This document shows, piece by piece, positions 29,255 to 37,976 of a stretch of 38,878 nt of DNA. A program made the translations under genes and the position numbers. Under the pieces are notes generated by a model. It saw only the letters and a list, made by a program, of their open reading frames with translations. It was not told the origin of the DNA and searched no databases. The stretch comes from JBBQHX01 sp035306065 (lineage in GTDB: Bacteria; Gemmatimonadota; Gemmatimonadetes; Gemmatimonadales; Gemmatimonadaceae). Position 1 is the stretch's first letter; every line of letters starts with the position of its first letter. The DNA is taken from assembly GCA_035306065.1 (NCBI GenBank), contig DATGOL010000116.1, forward strand, positions 1 to 38,878. Reading direction: 5' to 3'.

Positions 29255-30328
29255 ATGCTTTCCGATAGCTCACTCGCCGTACTGAAGCGCTTGCTCGACA
29301 CTCCCGGACCGTCCGGATTTGAAGCTGCTCCAGCGCGCGTGTGGCGCGAGGAAGCATCGGCGTTCGCCGAGGTATCGTCCGACGTGGTTGGGAACAGCTA
29401 CGCCATCGTGAACCCGGGTGGTTCACCCACAATCATGCTCGCGGGACACATAGACGAGATCGGAGTCATCGTGACGTACATGGATGACAATGGTTTCGTG
29501 TACATCGCCGGCATCGGCGGCTGGGACCCGCAGGTGCTCGTTGGGCAGCGCATCCGTTTCTTGGGAACGTCAGGCGACGTGATCGGTGTGGTTGGCAAGA
29601 AGCCCATACACCTGATGAAGAAGCCGGAGGAGCGCGAGAAGGCCACCAGGATGACGGACCTCTGGGTGGACATCGGAGCACGCTCGCGTGTAGAGGCCGA
29701 GGAGCGCTTGCGCATAGGCGATGCCGGCGTGATAGACGCGGCCGCAATCGAGCTGCCCAACCGCAGGCTGGTGTCCCGCTCCATCGACAACCGCATGGGA
29801 GCATTCATCGTGCTCGAGGCCGCGCGTCGGTATGCGGAGACGGCAGGCAACGCTCGCGTAGTCGCAGTGGCAACCACGCAGGAAGAAATTGCGTACGCGC
29901 ACGGCGGCGGCGCGCTCACCGGTGCCAACCGACTGAACCCCGCCATGGCCATCGTGGTGGACGTGAGCTTCTCATCCGATCACCCGGGACTCGAGAAGAA
30001 AGAGCTGGGCGACCATCGCATTGGCGGAGGACCCATACTGCCACGGGGCTCGATCATCTCTCCGGTGGTATTCGAACTGCTTCGGAATACGGCTTCCCAA
30101 CTGGGCATTCCGCATACGGTACGCGCCATGCCGCGTGAAACGAGCACGGACGCAGACGCGATTGCGATGGCACGGGAAGGAATTGCGATCGGGCTGGTGG
30201 ACATACCGAATCGCTACATGCATTCTCCCAACGAGCTGGTCAGCCTGGATGACCTGGATCGCGCCGCAGCGCTGATTGCGGAGATCTGCAGACGGGTTGA
30301 TAACGCCACTGACTTTGCCGCCCGCTGA
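29255..30328 (+). CDS. M42 family metallo-aminopeptidase
   Basis: A cytoplasmic di-metal aminopeptidase of 357 residues, of the type that forms large tetrahedral complexes. Metal ligands and catalytic residues are visible: His65 and Asp67 (AGHIDEIG), the bridging Asp in SRSIDNRMGAF, the Glu pair in TTQEEIAYAHGG, an Asp in VVDVSFSSDHPG and the late His in NRYMHSPNELVSLDD. The N-terminal sequence LLDTPGPSGFE is the family hallmark. The 222-bp region before it, shared with the divergent TauE/SafE gene, is AT-richer near 29098-29125 and may hold the promoters, but I cannot name a clear site. No good Shine-Dalgarno sequence precedes the ATG. Confidence 0.93.
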   Translation: MLSDSSLAVLKRLLDTPGPSGFEAAPARVWREEASAFAEVSSDVVGNSYAIVNPGGSPTIMLAGHIDEIGVIVTYMDDNGFVYIAGIGGWDPQVLVGQRIRFLGTSGDVIGVVGKKPIHLMKKPEEREKATRMTDLWVDIGARSRVEAEERLRIGDAGVIDAAAIELPNRRLVSRSIDNRMGAFIVLEAARRYAETAGNARVVAVATTQEEIAYAHGGGALTGANRLNPAMAIVVDVSFSSDHPGLEKKELGDHRIGGGPILPRGSIISPVVFELLRNTASQLGIPHTVRAMPRETSTDADAIAMAREGIAIGLVDIPNRYMHSPNELVSLDDLDRAAALIAEICRRVDNATDFAAR

Positions 30329-30413
30329 AGTGATGAAGCTGTAGCGGCGGCACCGTCAGCAGTTCCCACGTTCGTACGGAGTTCACACGACCCACAAACG
30401 ACGGAGGAGCCGC

Positions 30414-30857
30414 ATGCCGCACCGCTACGCCAACCCTTCACTCGGACTACTGGCACTTCGAATAGGACTCGGCAGCGTCATGATCGTGCACGGCGCGCAG
30501 AAGCTGTTCGGAATGTTCGGCGGCGGAGGCCTGGAGGGTACCACCCAGTTCTTTGCCAGCCTTGGCATTCCGATGGCAGGTGCGGCTGCACTGCTGGTTG
30601 GACTGGTGGAGTTCGCTGGCGGCATTGCCGTTGTCCTGGGAGCATGGACGCACATCGTGGTGCTGCTGATGGCAATCGACATGCTGGTGGCCATCGTGAC
30701 GGTGCACCTGCCTAACGGATTCACGGGACAGGGAGGCTATGAATTCAACTTCGTGCTCTTCCTGGTGGCAATGACACTCTTCTTCGTCGGCCCCGGACAC
30801 TACTCGATCGACGGCATGAGACGATCTGGTCGTGAGGCAGAGGGAACTCTGGCCTAG
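30414..30857 (+). CDS. DoxX family membrane protein
   Basis: A four-span membrane protein of 147 residues. The family pattern is clear: LGLLALRIGLGSVMIVHGAQKLFGMFGGGGLEGT at the start, then FASLGIP, GLVEFAGGIAVVLGAWTH and a final membrane segment (FVLFLVAMTLFFVGPGHYSID). DoxX proteins are linked with oxidative-stress systems in some bacteria, but the activity here is unknown. A strong GGAGGAG ends four bases before the ATG. A perfect hairpin terminator follows at 30949. Confidence 0.92.
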   Translation: MPHRYANPSLGLLALRIGLGSVMIVHGAQKLFGMFGGGGLEGTTQFFASLGIPMAGAAALLVGLVEFAGGIAVVLGAWTHIVVLLMAIDMLVAIVTVHLPNGFTGQGGYEFNFVLFLVAMTLFFVGPGHYSIDGMRRSGREAEGTLA

Positions 30858-30948
30858 CCTCCGCTCTCTCGAGTAGCCGCGAATGTGCAGCCGCCCTCCA
30901 CTCCCTGCCATGCTGAACATGAACAGCGCGGCAACTCCCTCATGACAC

Positions 30949-30979
30949 AACGCGCCCGGCATCGACTGCCGGGCGCGTT
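30949..30979. terminator. Hairpin terminator between convergent genes
   Basis: A perfect 13-bp GC-rich stem (30949-30961 with 30967-30979) with a TCGAC loop, ending AA/TT on the outside, stands between the DoxX gene and the convergent HEAT-repeat gene. It could serve both strands. Confidence 0.8.
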
Positions 30980-31020
30980 CCACTTCATCCACGGGCACTC
31001 AGCAGCCTCACCGCACGAGC

Positions 31021-32379
31021 CTACTGCACCGCCACTCCCGCAATCAGCCTGCGCGCCGCATCCCGCACTTCAGGGTGCTCGTCCCTCGTGAATTCACGAA
31101 GCACAGGCACAGAGGCCCCGCCACGTGAGGCAGCGAGCGCCTCGAGCGCCGCTACACGCAGGGTGGTGGCCGTGTCACCGGCACTCGTGGTACAAACCCG
31201 AATGAGCCGCTGAACCGCCGCAGGAGTCGCCAGCCTGCCGAGTGCTGCGATGATTCCCAGGCGAACGTCGTTGTCAGGCTCGCTCTCCAGCGTACGCGCG
31301 CTCGGGCCGACATTCGTGTCGTCCTCCACGCCTGCAATACGGGGCCGCGAATCCGTTAGGGCACCACCCGCCAGCTCCGACAGCGCAGCCCGCGCCGTTT
31401 CCGTTCCCAGCCGCGAAAGTGCCGCAGCCGCAGCCTCACGAACCCTCGCATGAGGATGCACCAGCAAGGGCACCAGCGCCTCGTCTGCCTCCACCACACG
31501 CATCTCGCCGAGCAGCGCGGCCGCGTTTCGCACTATGTACCACTGCGGGTGACCCAGCGCATCAACGAGGCGAGGAATTCCGGCTCGCAGCGCAACGATC
31601 GAATCGAAGTACGCACGCCGCTCTTCCAGCGTTTCCGCAGCCATCAGGTGTGCAATGAGCGCGTGTGCACCAACGTCTCCCGAACGCTTCAGCACCAGAA
31701 GCAACGGAGCACGGTCGGAGCGCAATGGAAGCGATTGAGCGAACTGCCGGATGATCGCAGGAGTAGACATTTCGTCGAGTGCCGCCGCACACAGAGCCGC
31801 GCGCTCGCCGGAGCCGCGCGCACTCGCGCAACGATCGAGCGCGAGCATCGGCTCCACGAGAGATTCGGCGCGTCCCGCCTCCGACGCCGCCTGCACCAGC
31901 TTCTCGATGGTCGCGACCGCGGTGGCGGCGTCTTCATCTCCATTCTCGAGGCTCGCGATTGCCGCGCGCGACTGCTCGTCTCCAACGCCCACTTCCGCTT
32001 CCGGACCGCGCACCAGCTGAACGTTCCACATGCGAACGCCATCGTCGTCCGCCAGCTCCTCTGGCTCACCGGCAAGAATCCTGGCCAGGTCGGCAAGCTC
32101 GCCGGCCATCGCTCCGCGACGGACCACCAGCTTGCGCACGCCGTGTGCAGCAAAACGCTCCAGCAGGGGTTCAACGCTCTCCCGCCTGAGCGGAAGGGTG
32201 CGTCCGCTGCCAAGCATTTCGCCACCCGAGGGCTCCAGCTCCACGGCTGAATCCTGTGCCGAGAGCACCAGCGCGCGAAGGGCCTCGCGCTGTTCGGACG
32301 ACTCCGCGCCGTATCGCAGCATCAGTACCATCCGCGAGAGCGCGGTGGTGAAGCCGACAGAAGACTGCGATGCGTGCAT
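31021..32379 (-). CDS. HEAT-repeat protein
   Basis: A 452-residue helical repeat protein. The last 230 residues contain HEAT/PBS-lyase-like repeats, for example HPQWYIVRNAAALLGEMRVVEADEALVPLL, HPHARVREAAAAALSRLG, PDNDVRLGIIAALGRLATPAAVQRLI and HPEVRDAARRLIAG, each with the paired-helix spacing of about 30-37 residues. The first 200 residues form another, mostly helical region with no motif I can name. No signal peptide is seen, so it is likely cytoplasmic and acts as a binding scaffold. The start is uncertain: ATG at 32379 follows AGAGAG and begins MHASQSSVG; in-frame ATGs at 32409 and 32433 would add 10 or 18 basic residues. Confidence 0.82.
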   Translation of the reverse strand: MHASQSSVGFTTALSRMVLMLRYGAESSEQREALRALVLSAQDSAVELEPSGGEMLGSGRTLPLRRESVEPLLERFAAHGVRKLVVRRGAMAGELADLARILAGEPEELADDDGVRMWNVQLVRGPEAEVGVGDEQSRAAIASLENGDEDAATAVATIEKLVQAASEAGRAESLVEPMLALDRCASARGSGERAALCAAALDEMSTPAIIRQFAQSLPLRSDRAPLLLVLKRSGDVGAHALIAHLMAAETLEERRAYFDSIVALRAGIPRLVDALGHPQWYIVRNAAALLGEMRVVEADEALVPLLVHPHARVREAAAAALSRLGTETARAALSELAGGALTDSRPRIAGVEDDTNVGPSARTLESEPDNDVRLGIIAALGRLATPAAVQRLIRVCTTSAGDTATTLRVAALEALAASRGGASVPVLREFTRDEHPEVRDAARRLIAGVAVQ

Positions 32380-32494
32380 GTAGGATCTCTCTTTGACTCG
32401 TTCGAGCATGAACCGCTTGCGCTGGATGGCCACACCCGCAGCGGGTAGACTTCAGGTTTACAGACCCACCAATGCCCCAACCGGCTGATATCCC

Positions 32495-33847
32495 ATGATT
32501 TCCAGGAACACCGTTCGCGCCTTTTGCCTCGCCGGCACTGTCGCAATCCTTGCCGCCTGCCACGCATCAACGGAGCGCCGGCCGGAAGTGGCCGCCGCAG
32601 CCGTGCCGGCAAGCTTGCAGCTGGATGTCGAGTACCTCTCTGATGACGCACTTGAAGGACGCGGCACAGGAAGCGCAGGCAACGATTCCGCAGCGGTTTA
32701 CATCGCCCGACGGTTCGCTGCCCTCGGGCTGGAGCCGGCTGGCGGAGTTCCGGCGGCGTCCGCCTGCACCGCGGCGAGCGCCACCAGCTGCCCCGAGGCC
32801 TACCTTCAGCGATTCACTGCCCGGCCCGCCTCGGACGCCCACCGCGGCATTACCGAGGGACGCCGCACCCAGAACGTGGTCGCAATCCTCCGCGGCACAG
32901 ACCCGGAGCTGCGCGACCAGGTGGTAGTGCTCGGAGCCCACTTCGACCATCTGGGCCGCTCGCCCGAGAGCTCGCTCGATCCGCAGGCGGGAGACGCGAT
33001 TCGCAACGGGGCCGATGACAACGCATCCGGAACCGCGGTGGTGATGGAGCTCGCGAGGGTGCTGTCCGCCAATCCGCCGCGCCGCTCGGTTCTGTTCGTG
33101 CTCTTCAGCGGCGAGGAACTCGGCCTGCTCGGGTCGCTGCACTTCGTGGACAACCTGCCCGTACCAATGGAGCGGGTTCAGGCGATGGTGAACTTCGACA
33201 TGGTGGGCAGGCTGCGGGACGATCGCCTCATCGTGTACGGCATCGGCACAGCCGAAGAGATGCCGGCGCTGGTGCAGCAGGCCAACAGCGCGGAAGCGCC
33301 GCTTTCACTGGCAACGGTTCCGGACGGCTTCGGTCCGTCGGACCACTCTTCGTTCTACGCGAAGGGGATCCCGGTTCTGCACATGTTCACGGACCTGCAC
33401 GAGCAGTATCACCGCGCAACGGACAAGGCGAACACGATCAACTATGCGGGCCTGCAGCGCGTTGCGGATTACGCAACCCGGGTAACACGCGAACTGGCCA
33501 ATCGTGACGGGCGACTCACGCCGATTCGAACTGCGCCGCCCTCCGTGGCAGCGGGAAGTTCATCGTCAGGCTCGTCCGCCTATTTCGGATCTGTGCCCGA
33601 CATGGCTGCCACCGAGGGTGTTGTGGGAATGCGGCTGACGGGTGTTACCCCGGGAAGCCCTGCAGACAAGGCCGGCATCCAGGCAGGAGACGTGATCGTA
33701 CAGTTCGGCGGTGTTGCAGTGAAGGACATCTACGAGTACACGGACGCGCTCCGGTCGCATGCACCTGGCGACGTGGTGGAGATAGTCGCGGTACGCAACG
33801 GAAAGCGGATGACCTTCTCGGCAACCCTCACCACGCGGGGTGGATAA
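32495..33847 (+). CDS. M28 family metallopeptidase with PDZ domain, lipoprotein
   Basis: A 450-residue zinc aminopeptidase. A signal peptide ends in the lipobox ILAAC, so it should be lipid-anchored in the envelope. The di-zinc site is clear: His149 (GAHFDHLG), Asp in NGADDNASGTAVVMELAR, the Glu pair in VLFSGEELGLLGS, Asp in VNFDMVGRL and His in DLHEQYHRATD. The last 95 residues are a PDZ domain (VGMRLTGVTPGSPADKAGIQAGDVIVQFGG). It is the first gene of a coupled trio: its TAA shares one base with the ATG of the next gene. The protein is divergent from the HEAT-repeat gene with a 115-bp gap between. Confidence 0.94.
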   Translation: MISRNTVRAFCLAGTVAILAACHASTERRPEVAAAAVPASLQLDVEYLSDDALEGRGTGSAGNDSAAVYIARRFAALGLEPAGGVPAASACTAASATSCPEAYLQRFTARPASDAHRGITEGRRTQNVVAILRGTDPELRDQVVVLGAHFDHLGRSPESSLDPQAGDAIRNGADDNASGTAVVMELARVLSANPPRRSVLFVLFSGEELGLLGSLHFVDNLPVPMERVQAMVNFDMVGRLRDDRLIVYGIGTAEEMPALVQQANSAEAPLSLATVPDGFGPSDHSSFYAKGIPVLHMFTDLHEQYHRATDKANTINYAGLQRVADYATRVTRELANRDGRLTPIRTAPPSVAAGSSSSGSSAYFGSVPDMAATEGVVGMRLTGVTPGSPADKAGIQAGDVIVQFGGVAVKDIYEYTDALRSHAPGDVVEIVAVRNGKRMTFSATLTTRGG

Positions 33848-34722
33848 TGCCGCTTCCCATCCCGGAGCCGCGCGAGTCCGGCACCACGTCCACCACGGAT
33901 GTTCCGCTCTACTGGTGCCGTTATGGCAATCCGGGAGGGCCGCTGCTGCTGGTACTTCACGGCGGTCCCGGTGCACACCACGACTACCTGCTGCCGCAGT
34001 TCCTGGAACTTGCGCGAGACCACGAGCTGGTGTTCTACGATCAGCGCGGCGGCGGGCGATCAAAAACGGACGACAGAACGGAGATCACCTTTAAGACTCA
34101 CGTTGAGGACCTTGCGCGCGTGGTGGAGGAACTCGGCCTGAGCCCGTTGCGTGTGGTGGGTTACTCATGGGGCGGTCTGCTGGCAATGCTCTACGCCATC
34201 GAGGCCTCACGAGAGGGCAGTGATTTTACCAGGCCGGAGCAGCTGATACTGGTGGACCCGGCGCCCATCACCCGTGAGTTGCGCGATGTTTTCGAGGCCG
34301 GGTTTGCAGAACGCCAGCGTGGCGAGCGTATCGCTGCCATGCGCGAGGAGCTTGCGGCGAGCGGGCTTCGAGAGTCGGATCCGGATGCCTATCGTCAGCG
34401 TCAGTTCGAGCTGGGGGTATCGGGCTATTTCGCGAACCCGTCACTGGCGGTGAACCTTACGCCGTTTCGTGTTACGGGCAGGGTGCAGCAGCAGGTGTGG
34501 GAGAGTCTTGGCCAGTTCGACATCACGGCTGAGCTCGAGCGTTTGAGCATACCAGCAACGGTGATACATGGCAGGCAGGACCCGATTCCGATGGAGTCGA
34601 GCGAGCGGGCGGCCCGCGCGTTAGGCGGCGAGTTGATCGTGATAGAGGATTCGGGGCACGTGCCTTACGTGGAGCAGCCTGAAGCGCTCTGGAAGGCCAT
34701 TCGCGGAGCAACAGCCGGCTGA
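33847..34722 (+). CDS. Proline iminopeptidase-like alpha/beta hydrolase (S33)
   Basis: A 291-residue alpha/beta hydrolase with the S33 hallmarks: the oxyanion-hole motif HGGPGAHHDYL, the DQRGGGRS motif, and the nucleophile Ser107 in GYSWGGLLAM. Asp245 (GRQDPIP) and His271 (DSGHVPY) complete the triad. S33 enzymes typically remove N-terminal proline, which would complement the M28 and M24 peptidases coded nearby, although other small ester or amide substrates are possible. No signal peptide, so cytoplasmic. Overlaps the stop of the M28 gene (TAATG) and the start of nth (TGATG), so the three are probably translated from one message. Confidence 0.9.
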   Translation: MPLPIPEPRESGTTSTTDVPLYWCRYGNPGGPLLLVLHGGPGAHHDYLLPQFLELARDHELVFYDQRGGGRSKTDDRTEITFKTHVEDLARVVEELGLSPLRVVGYSWGGLLAMLYAIEASREGSDFTRPEQLILVDPAPITRELRDVFEAGFAERQRGERIAAMREELAASGLRESDPDAYRQRQFELGVSGYFANPSLAVNLTPFRVTGRVQQQVWESLGQFDITAELERLSIPATVIHGRQDPIPMESSERAARALGGELIVIEDSGHVPYVEQPEALWKAIRGATAG

Positions 34723-35429
34723 TGGCGATACGAAGGAAAACGCCCGTAGTTGGCATGGCGCCGGCCGAACGAGCGCGTGTGCCGAGGTCGCTGGCGGCGC
34801 GTCGGCAGCGTGCGTCTGAGATCTATGACATACTGCTGGCGCAGCACCCAACCGCCCACTGCGAACTGGATCATGAGAATCCGTACCAGCTAACGGCGGC
34901 AACGATCCTCAGCGCTCAGTGCACGGACAAGCGCGTGAACATGGTGACGCCAGCATTGTTCGAGGCCTACCCTCACGCCGCCGCGCTTTCGGTAGCCGAA
35001 CCGGAGCATGTGGAGGAACTCATCCGCACCACCGGTTTCTTTCGCAGCAAGACCAGGAGCCTTATCGGCATGGCCAGCGCGGTTGTGGATCGCCACGGCG
35101 GCGAGATTCCATCAACGATGGACGAGCTCGTGCAGCTGCCTGGCGTGGGACGCAAGACCGCAAACGTGGTACTCGGCAATGCATTCGGCATCAACGAGGG
35201 CGTGGTGGTTGACACGCACGTTGCCCGTATCTCGCTTCGGCTGGGTCTGACGAAGGAAAAGGATCCGGTGAAGATCGAGCAGGACCTGATGAAGCTGTTC
35301 CCGAAGGAAAACTGGACGATGCTGTCTCACCTCATGATCTTCCACGGCCGGCGAATCTGCGTGGCGCGCAAGCCGAAGTGCGAGGTGTGCCCGCTCGTGG
35401 AGCTGTGTCCCTCGGCGTTCAGGGTTTGA
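34722..35429 (+). CDS. nth: Endonuclease III
   Basis: A DNA glycosylase/AP lyase for oxidised pyrimidines, 235 residues. The helix-hairpin-helix is LPGVGRKTANVVLG with catalytic Lys145; the second catalytic residue is Asp164 in VVDTHVARIS. The C-terminal [4Fe-4S] cluster loop has the exact C-x6-C-x2-C-x5-C spacing (ICVARKPKCEVCPLVELCPS). Compared with E. coli Nth (211 residues) there is an extra basic head of about 30 residues and one inserted residue between Lys and Asp. Its ATG overlaps the stop of the hydrolase gene. Confidence 0.97.
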   Translation: MAIRRKTPVVGMAPAERARVPRSLAARRQRASEIYDILLAQHPTAHCELDHENPYQLTAATILSAQCTDKRVNMVTPALFEAYPHAAALSVAEPEHVEELIRTTGFFRSKTRSLIGMASAVVDRHGGEIPSTMDELVQLPGVGRKTANVVLGNAFGINEGVVVDTHVARISLRLGLTKEKDPVKIEQDLMKLFPKENWTMLSHLMIFHGRRICVARKPKCEVCPLVELCPSAFRV

Positions 35430-35442
35430 AGGCAGGCAGCTG

Positions 35443-35979
35443 CTAGTTCCCGCTTGCCAGCACGCCATCAATAATGTGAATGATGCCGTTGTCCGCCTCG
35501 ATGTCGCCCTCCACGATGGCCACATCGCGAACGCGAGCCACGCCTCCCTCAACACGCACCGGGAGCGTGCGACCCTGCAGGGTGGTGACGGACGTCATGC
35601 CCTGAATGTCGGCCGCCGTAAGGATTCCCGGAATTACATGCTGTTGAATCAGGTCGGCCAGCGCAGTGCTGTCTGCCATGAGGGCAGCAAGCTGGCTGGG
35701 CGGAAGGGCGTTGAACGCAGAGTCGGACGGCGCGAGGACGGTGAACGGTCCACTTCCTCGCAGCGACCCGATGAGCCCGGCTTCCGCTATGCCGCGCGAA
35801 AACACCGAGAACCCCTCACGATCCTCGATAACCGAAACCAGGTCGCGACCGGTGTCGGGTACGTCCGCCAGAAACGAATCACCCGTTGCCGCGCTGTCGC
35901 TGCTGTCTGCGTCGCCCGATGAGCACGCTGCAAGCACGAGCGTAGAAACAAGTGCGGTGAGGAGCGAAAGAGTACGCAT
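35443..35979 (-). CDS. Fasciclin (FAS1) domain lipoprotein
   Basis: A 178-residue protein with a signal peptide and lipobox (LVLAACSSG), a short Ser/Asp-rich spacer, and one FAS1 domain with its conserved boxes GPFTVLAPSDSAFNALPPSQL (H1), ADLIQQHVIPG and NGIIHIIDGVL (H2). FAS1 domains are adhesion or ligand-binding folds at the cell surface. The ATG at 35979 gives the signal peptide directly; the longer frame to 36066 is unconserved. Lies 83 bp after the MutS-like gene on the same strand. Confidence 0.92.
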   Translation of the reverse strand: MRTLSLLTALVSTLVLAACSSGDADSSDSAATGDSFLADVPDTGRDLVSVIEDREGFSVFSRGIAEAGLIGSLRGSGPFTVLAPSDSAFNALPPSQLAALMADSTALADLIQQHVIPGILTAADIQGMTSVTTLQGRTLPVRVEGGVARVRDVAIVEGDIEADNGIIHIIDGVLASGN

Positions 35980-36062
35980 GGTTCGTGAGCAGGGTTCGAG
36001 GTTCGAAAGGTCCAACGGCCGAGGCGATGGCCATGCAACGGATTCGCGAGGTGGGATCCAGG

Positions 36063-37931
36063 TCAACCCAGCCCTACCAGCTCCACCAGCCTCAGTGCAT
36101 TGGCAGACGTGGCCGGTCCTTCACGAAGCATGTAGTCGAATGACATTACCGCATCGCGACCGGAACCTTCCACCGTTTCCCGGAAATGCACGAGTCGCGC
36201 CGCCTGCCGCAGCTCGTCGGTATCGGCCAGTTCCAGGTCGTGGGTGGAAACAGCGCCAATCGCACCCGCGCTGAGCAGGTGATGCAGAACCTGTCGTGAT
36301 GCCACCTGGCGCTCCGCAGTGTTGGTTCCCTGCAGGATCTCGTCGAGCAGGTAGAGCAGCGCGGGTGAACCGGCGGCACCCGGCGCCTCACGCGCCCGGT
36401 CTACCACCAGTCGCAGTCGCTGCAACTCCGCCATGAACAGCGAAACGCCATCCTCCAGCGAATCCGTAACGCGCATGCACGTTGCGAGTTCGAGAGGCGG
36501 GGTGGTCAACTGCCCGGCAGCGACCGGTGCGCCCGCCTGCGCAAGGATCACGTTCGCTCCGATTGCACGAAGCAGGGTGCTCTTCCCTGCCATGTTGCTT
36601 CCCGTAACCAGCAGCACGGTGCCCGACGGACCAACCTCCACGTCGTTGGGCACCGCGCCATCCGGCGGCAGCAGCGGGTGTGCGAGCCCGGCCGCAGTGA
36701 GCGACGGAAGGCCTTCCGCCACACGAGGGAATGTCCAGTGCGGATGATCGTGCGTGAGCGTTCCGAGCGCAGACAGTGCCTCTGCCTCTCCCAGCGCCTG
36801 AAACCACGCACGCGCATGCGGCCCGGAGTCGCGCTGCCACTGCTCCAGGCGCCTCAGCACGTGGACGTCCCACATAAGCAGCGAATTCACCGCAAAGTGC
36901 AGCATGGGCGAATAACGAACTTCTGCCGCATCGAGTGCGCGCCGCAGGTCGGCGAGCTCGCTGTGTGCCGCACCCGACGCACCCTCCAGACGCGCCCGAA
37001 CCCCGGCCCACACCGGCACCGAAACCCTGGCGTCATGCACCAGCCTGAACGACTCGGACAGCGTGGCGAAGCGCGACTCACTCGGCGCTGCGCTGCTGAG
37101 CCGCGTGCGCATCTCGCGGGATACGAACATCATCACCACGATTGCCACGGCAACTCCCAGCAGTGGAAGCGAGGCAGGCACCCTCCCGGCCACCGCCAGC
37201 ACTACTGATACGAGCGTAAACGCAGGAACCAGCCAGCCGAGTATCCGGAGCCAGGGGCGGGTCTCCAGCCAGCCGGGTGCTTCGGCCCAGTCCAGAAATC
37301 GCGCCACCTCGCGCTGTGGAAGTCCGCCCGCCATACGAGAGCGCGCGGCCAGCTCCTCGCGCAAGTCCACCTCGCTGGAGAGTGCGCGGGCTGCGTCCTG
37401 CCGTGCCGCGACCACTTGGGGGGAGGCTGGCGACGCCAGCCATTCCCGAAGCGTGGCGGCGCCGGTTGCTGCACCCAGTGGCCCCATGAGCTGGATAAGG
37501 GACGCACGTCCGTGAATGCCGAGATCCGCGGAGTAAGGGTGCTGGCGGGGAAATGGCTCTACGAAAGTGAGCGGAAGCTCGTCCCAGGCGCGTGCAACGC
37601 GGCTGCTACCCTCGCGCGCCACCGCTGCACGCGCGCTGGCGCCGTTGGCGGAACGGCTGGCGGACCGGTGCAGGCGCGCAGCTGCCACGTAGGCAGCGCC
37701 GGCCAGGACCACGGCAGGCCACCGGACTGCAGGTGGAAGCGGTGCGACAAGGCACACCGCCGCGGCAACGAAAAGGGCCAGGCGCGCCCACGACCAGCGG
37801 CGTGCCTGCCCACTGTGCCTGTCGGCCTCCAACTGCCAGCGTCCTGCCCGTTCATCATATCCGCTTCGCACCTCGCTCAGGGCGCTTGCCGCAGAGATGC
37901 GCGCCACGTCGCGATCGGCTAGGTTATTCAC
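36063..37931 (-). CDS. MutS-related ATPase with N-terminal membrane segments
   Basis: A 622-residue protein with the MutS ATPase at its C-terminus: Walker A VTGSNMAGKST, the MutS motif EDGVSLFMAELQRL, Walker B PALLYLLDEILQGTNTAERQ and VSTHDLELAD. The middle is a helical lever/clamp-like region. The N-terminal mismatch-binding domain (Phe-x-Glu) is missing. In its place, near residues 50-95, there are two hydrophobic segments (WARLALFVAAAVCLVAPL and WPAVVLAGAAYVAAA), and another pair near 210-255, so it appears membrane-bound. Such MutS-like proteins are widespread but of unknown function; a role in classical mismatch repair is unlikely. Start GTG at 37931 is chosen because GGAG lies five bases upstream; the TTG at 37964 is the alternative. 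Confidence 0.88.
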   Translation of the reverse strand: MNNLADRDVARISAASALSEVRSGYDERAGRWQLEADRHSGQARRWSWARLALFVAAAVCLVAPLPPAVRWPAVVLAGAAYVAAARLHRSASRSANGASARAAVAREGSSRVARAWDELPLTFVEPFPRQHPYSADLGIHGRASLIQLMGPLGAATGAATLREWLASPASPQVVAARQDAARALSSEVDLREELAARSRMAGGLPQREVARFLDWAEAPGWLETRPWLRILGWLVPAFTLVSVVLAVAGRVPASLPLLGVAVAIVVMMFVSREMRTRLSSAAPSESRFATLSESFRLVHDARVSVPVWAGVRARLEGASGAAHSELADLRRALDAAEVRYSPMLHFAVNSLLMWDVHVLRRLEQWQRDSGPHARAWFQALGEAEALSALGTLTHDHPHWTFPRVAEGLPSLTAAGLAHPLLPPDGAVPNDVEVGPSGTVLLVTGSNMAGKSTLLRAIGANVILAQAGAPVAAGQLTTPPLELATCMRVTDSLEDGVSLFMAELQRLRLVVDRAREAPGAAGSPALLYLLDEILQGTNTAERQVASRQVLHHLLSAGAIGAVSTHDLELADTDELRQAARLVHFRETVEGSGRDAVMSFDYMLREGPATSANALRLVELVGLG

Positions 37932-37976
37932 GTTCTCTCCACCGTGCCGTTTATGCGGCACCAAGCCCAGGTTCGA

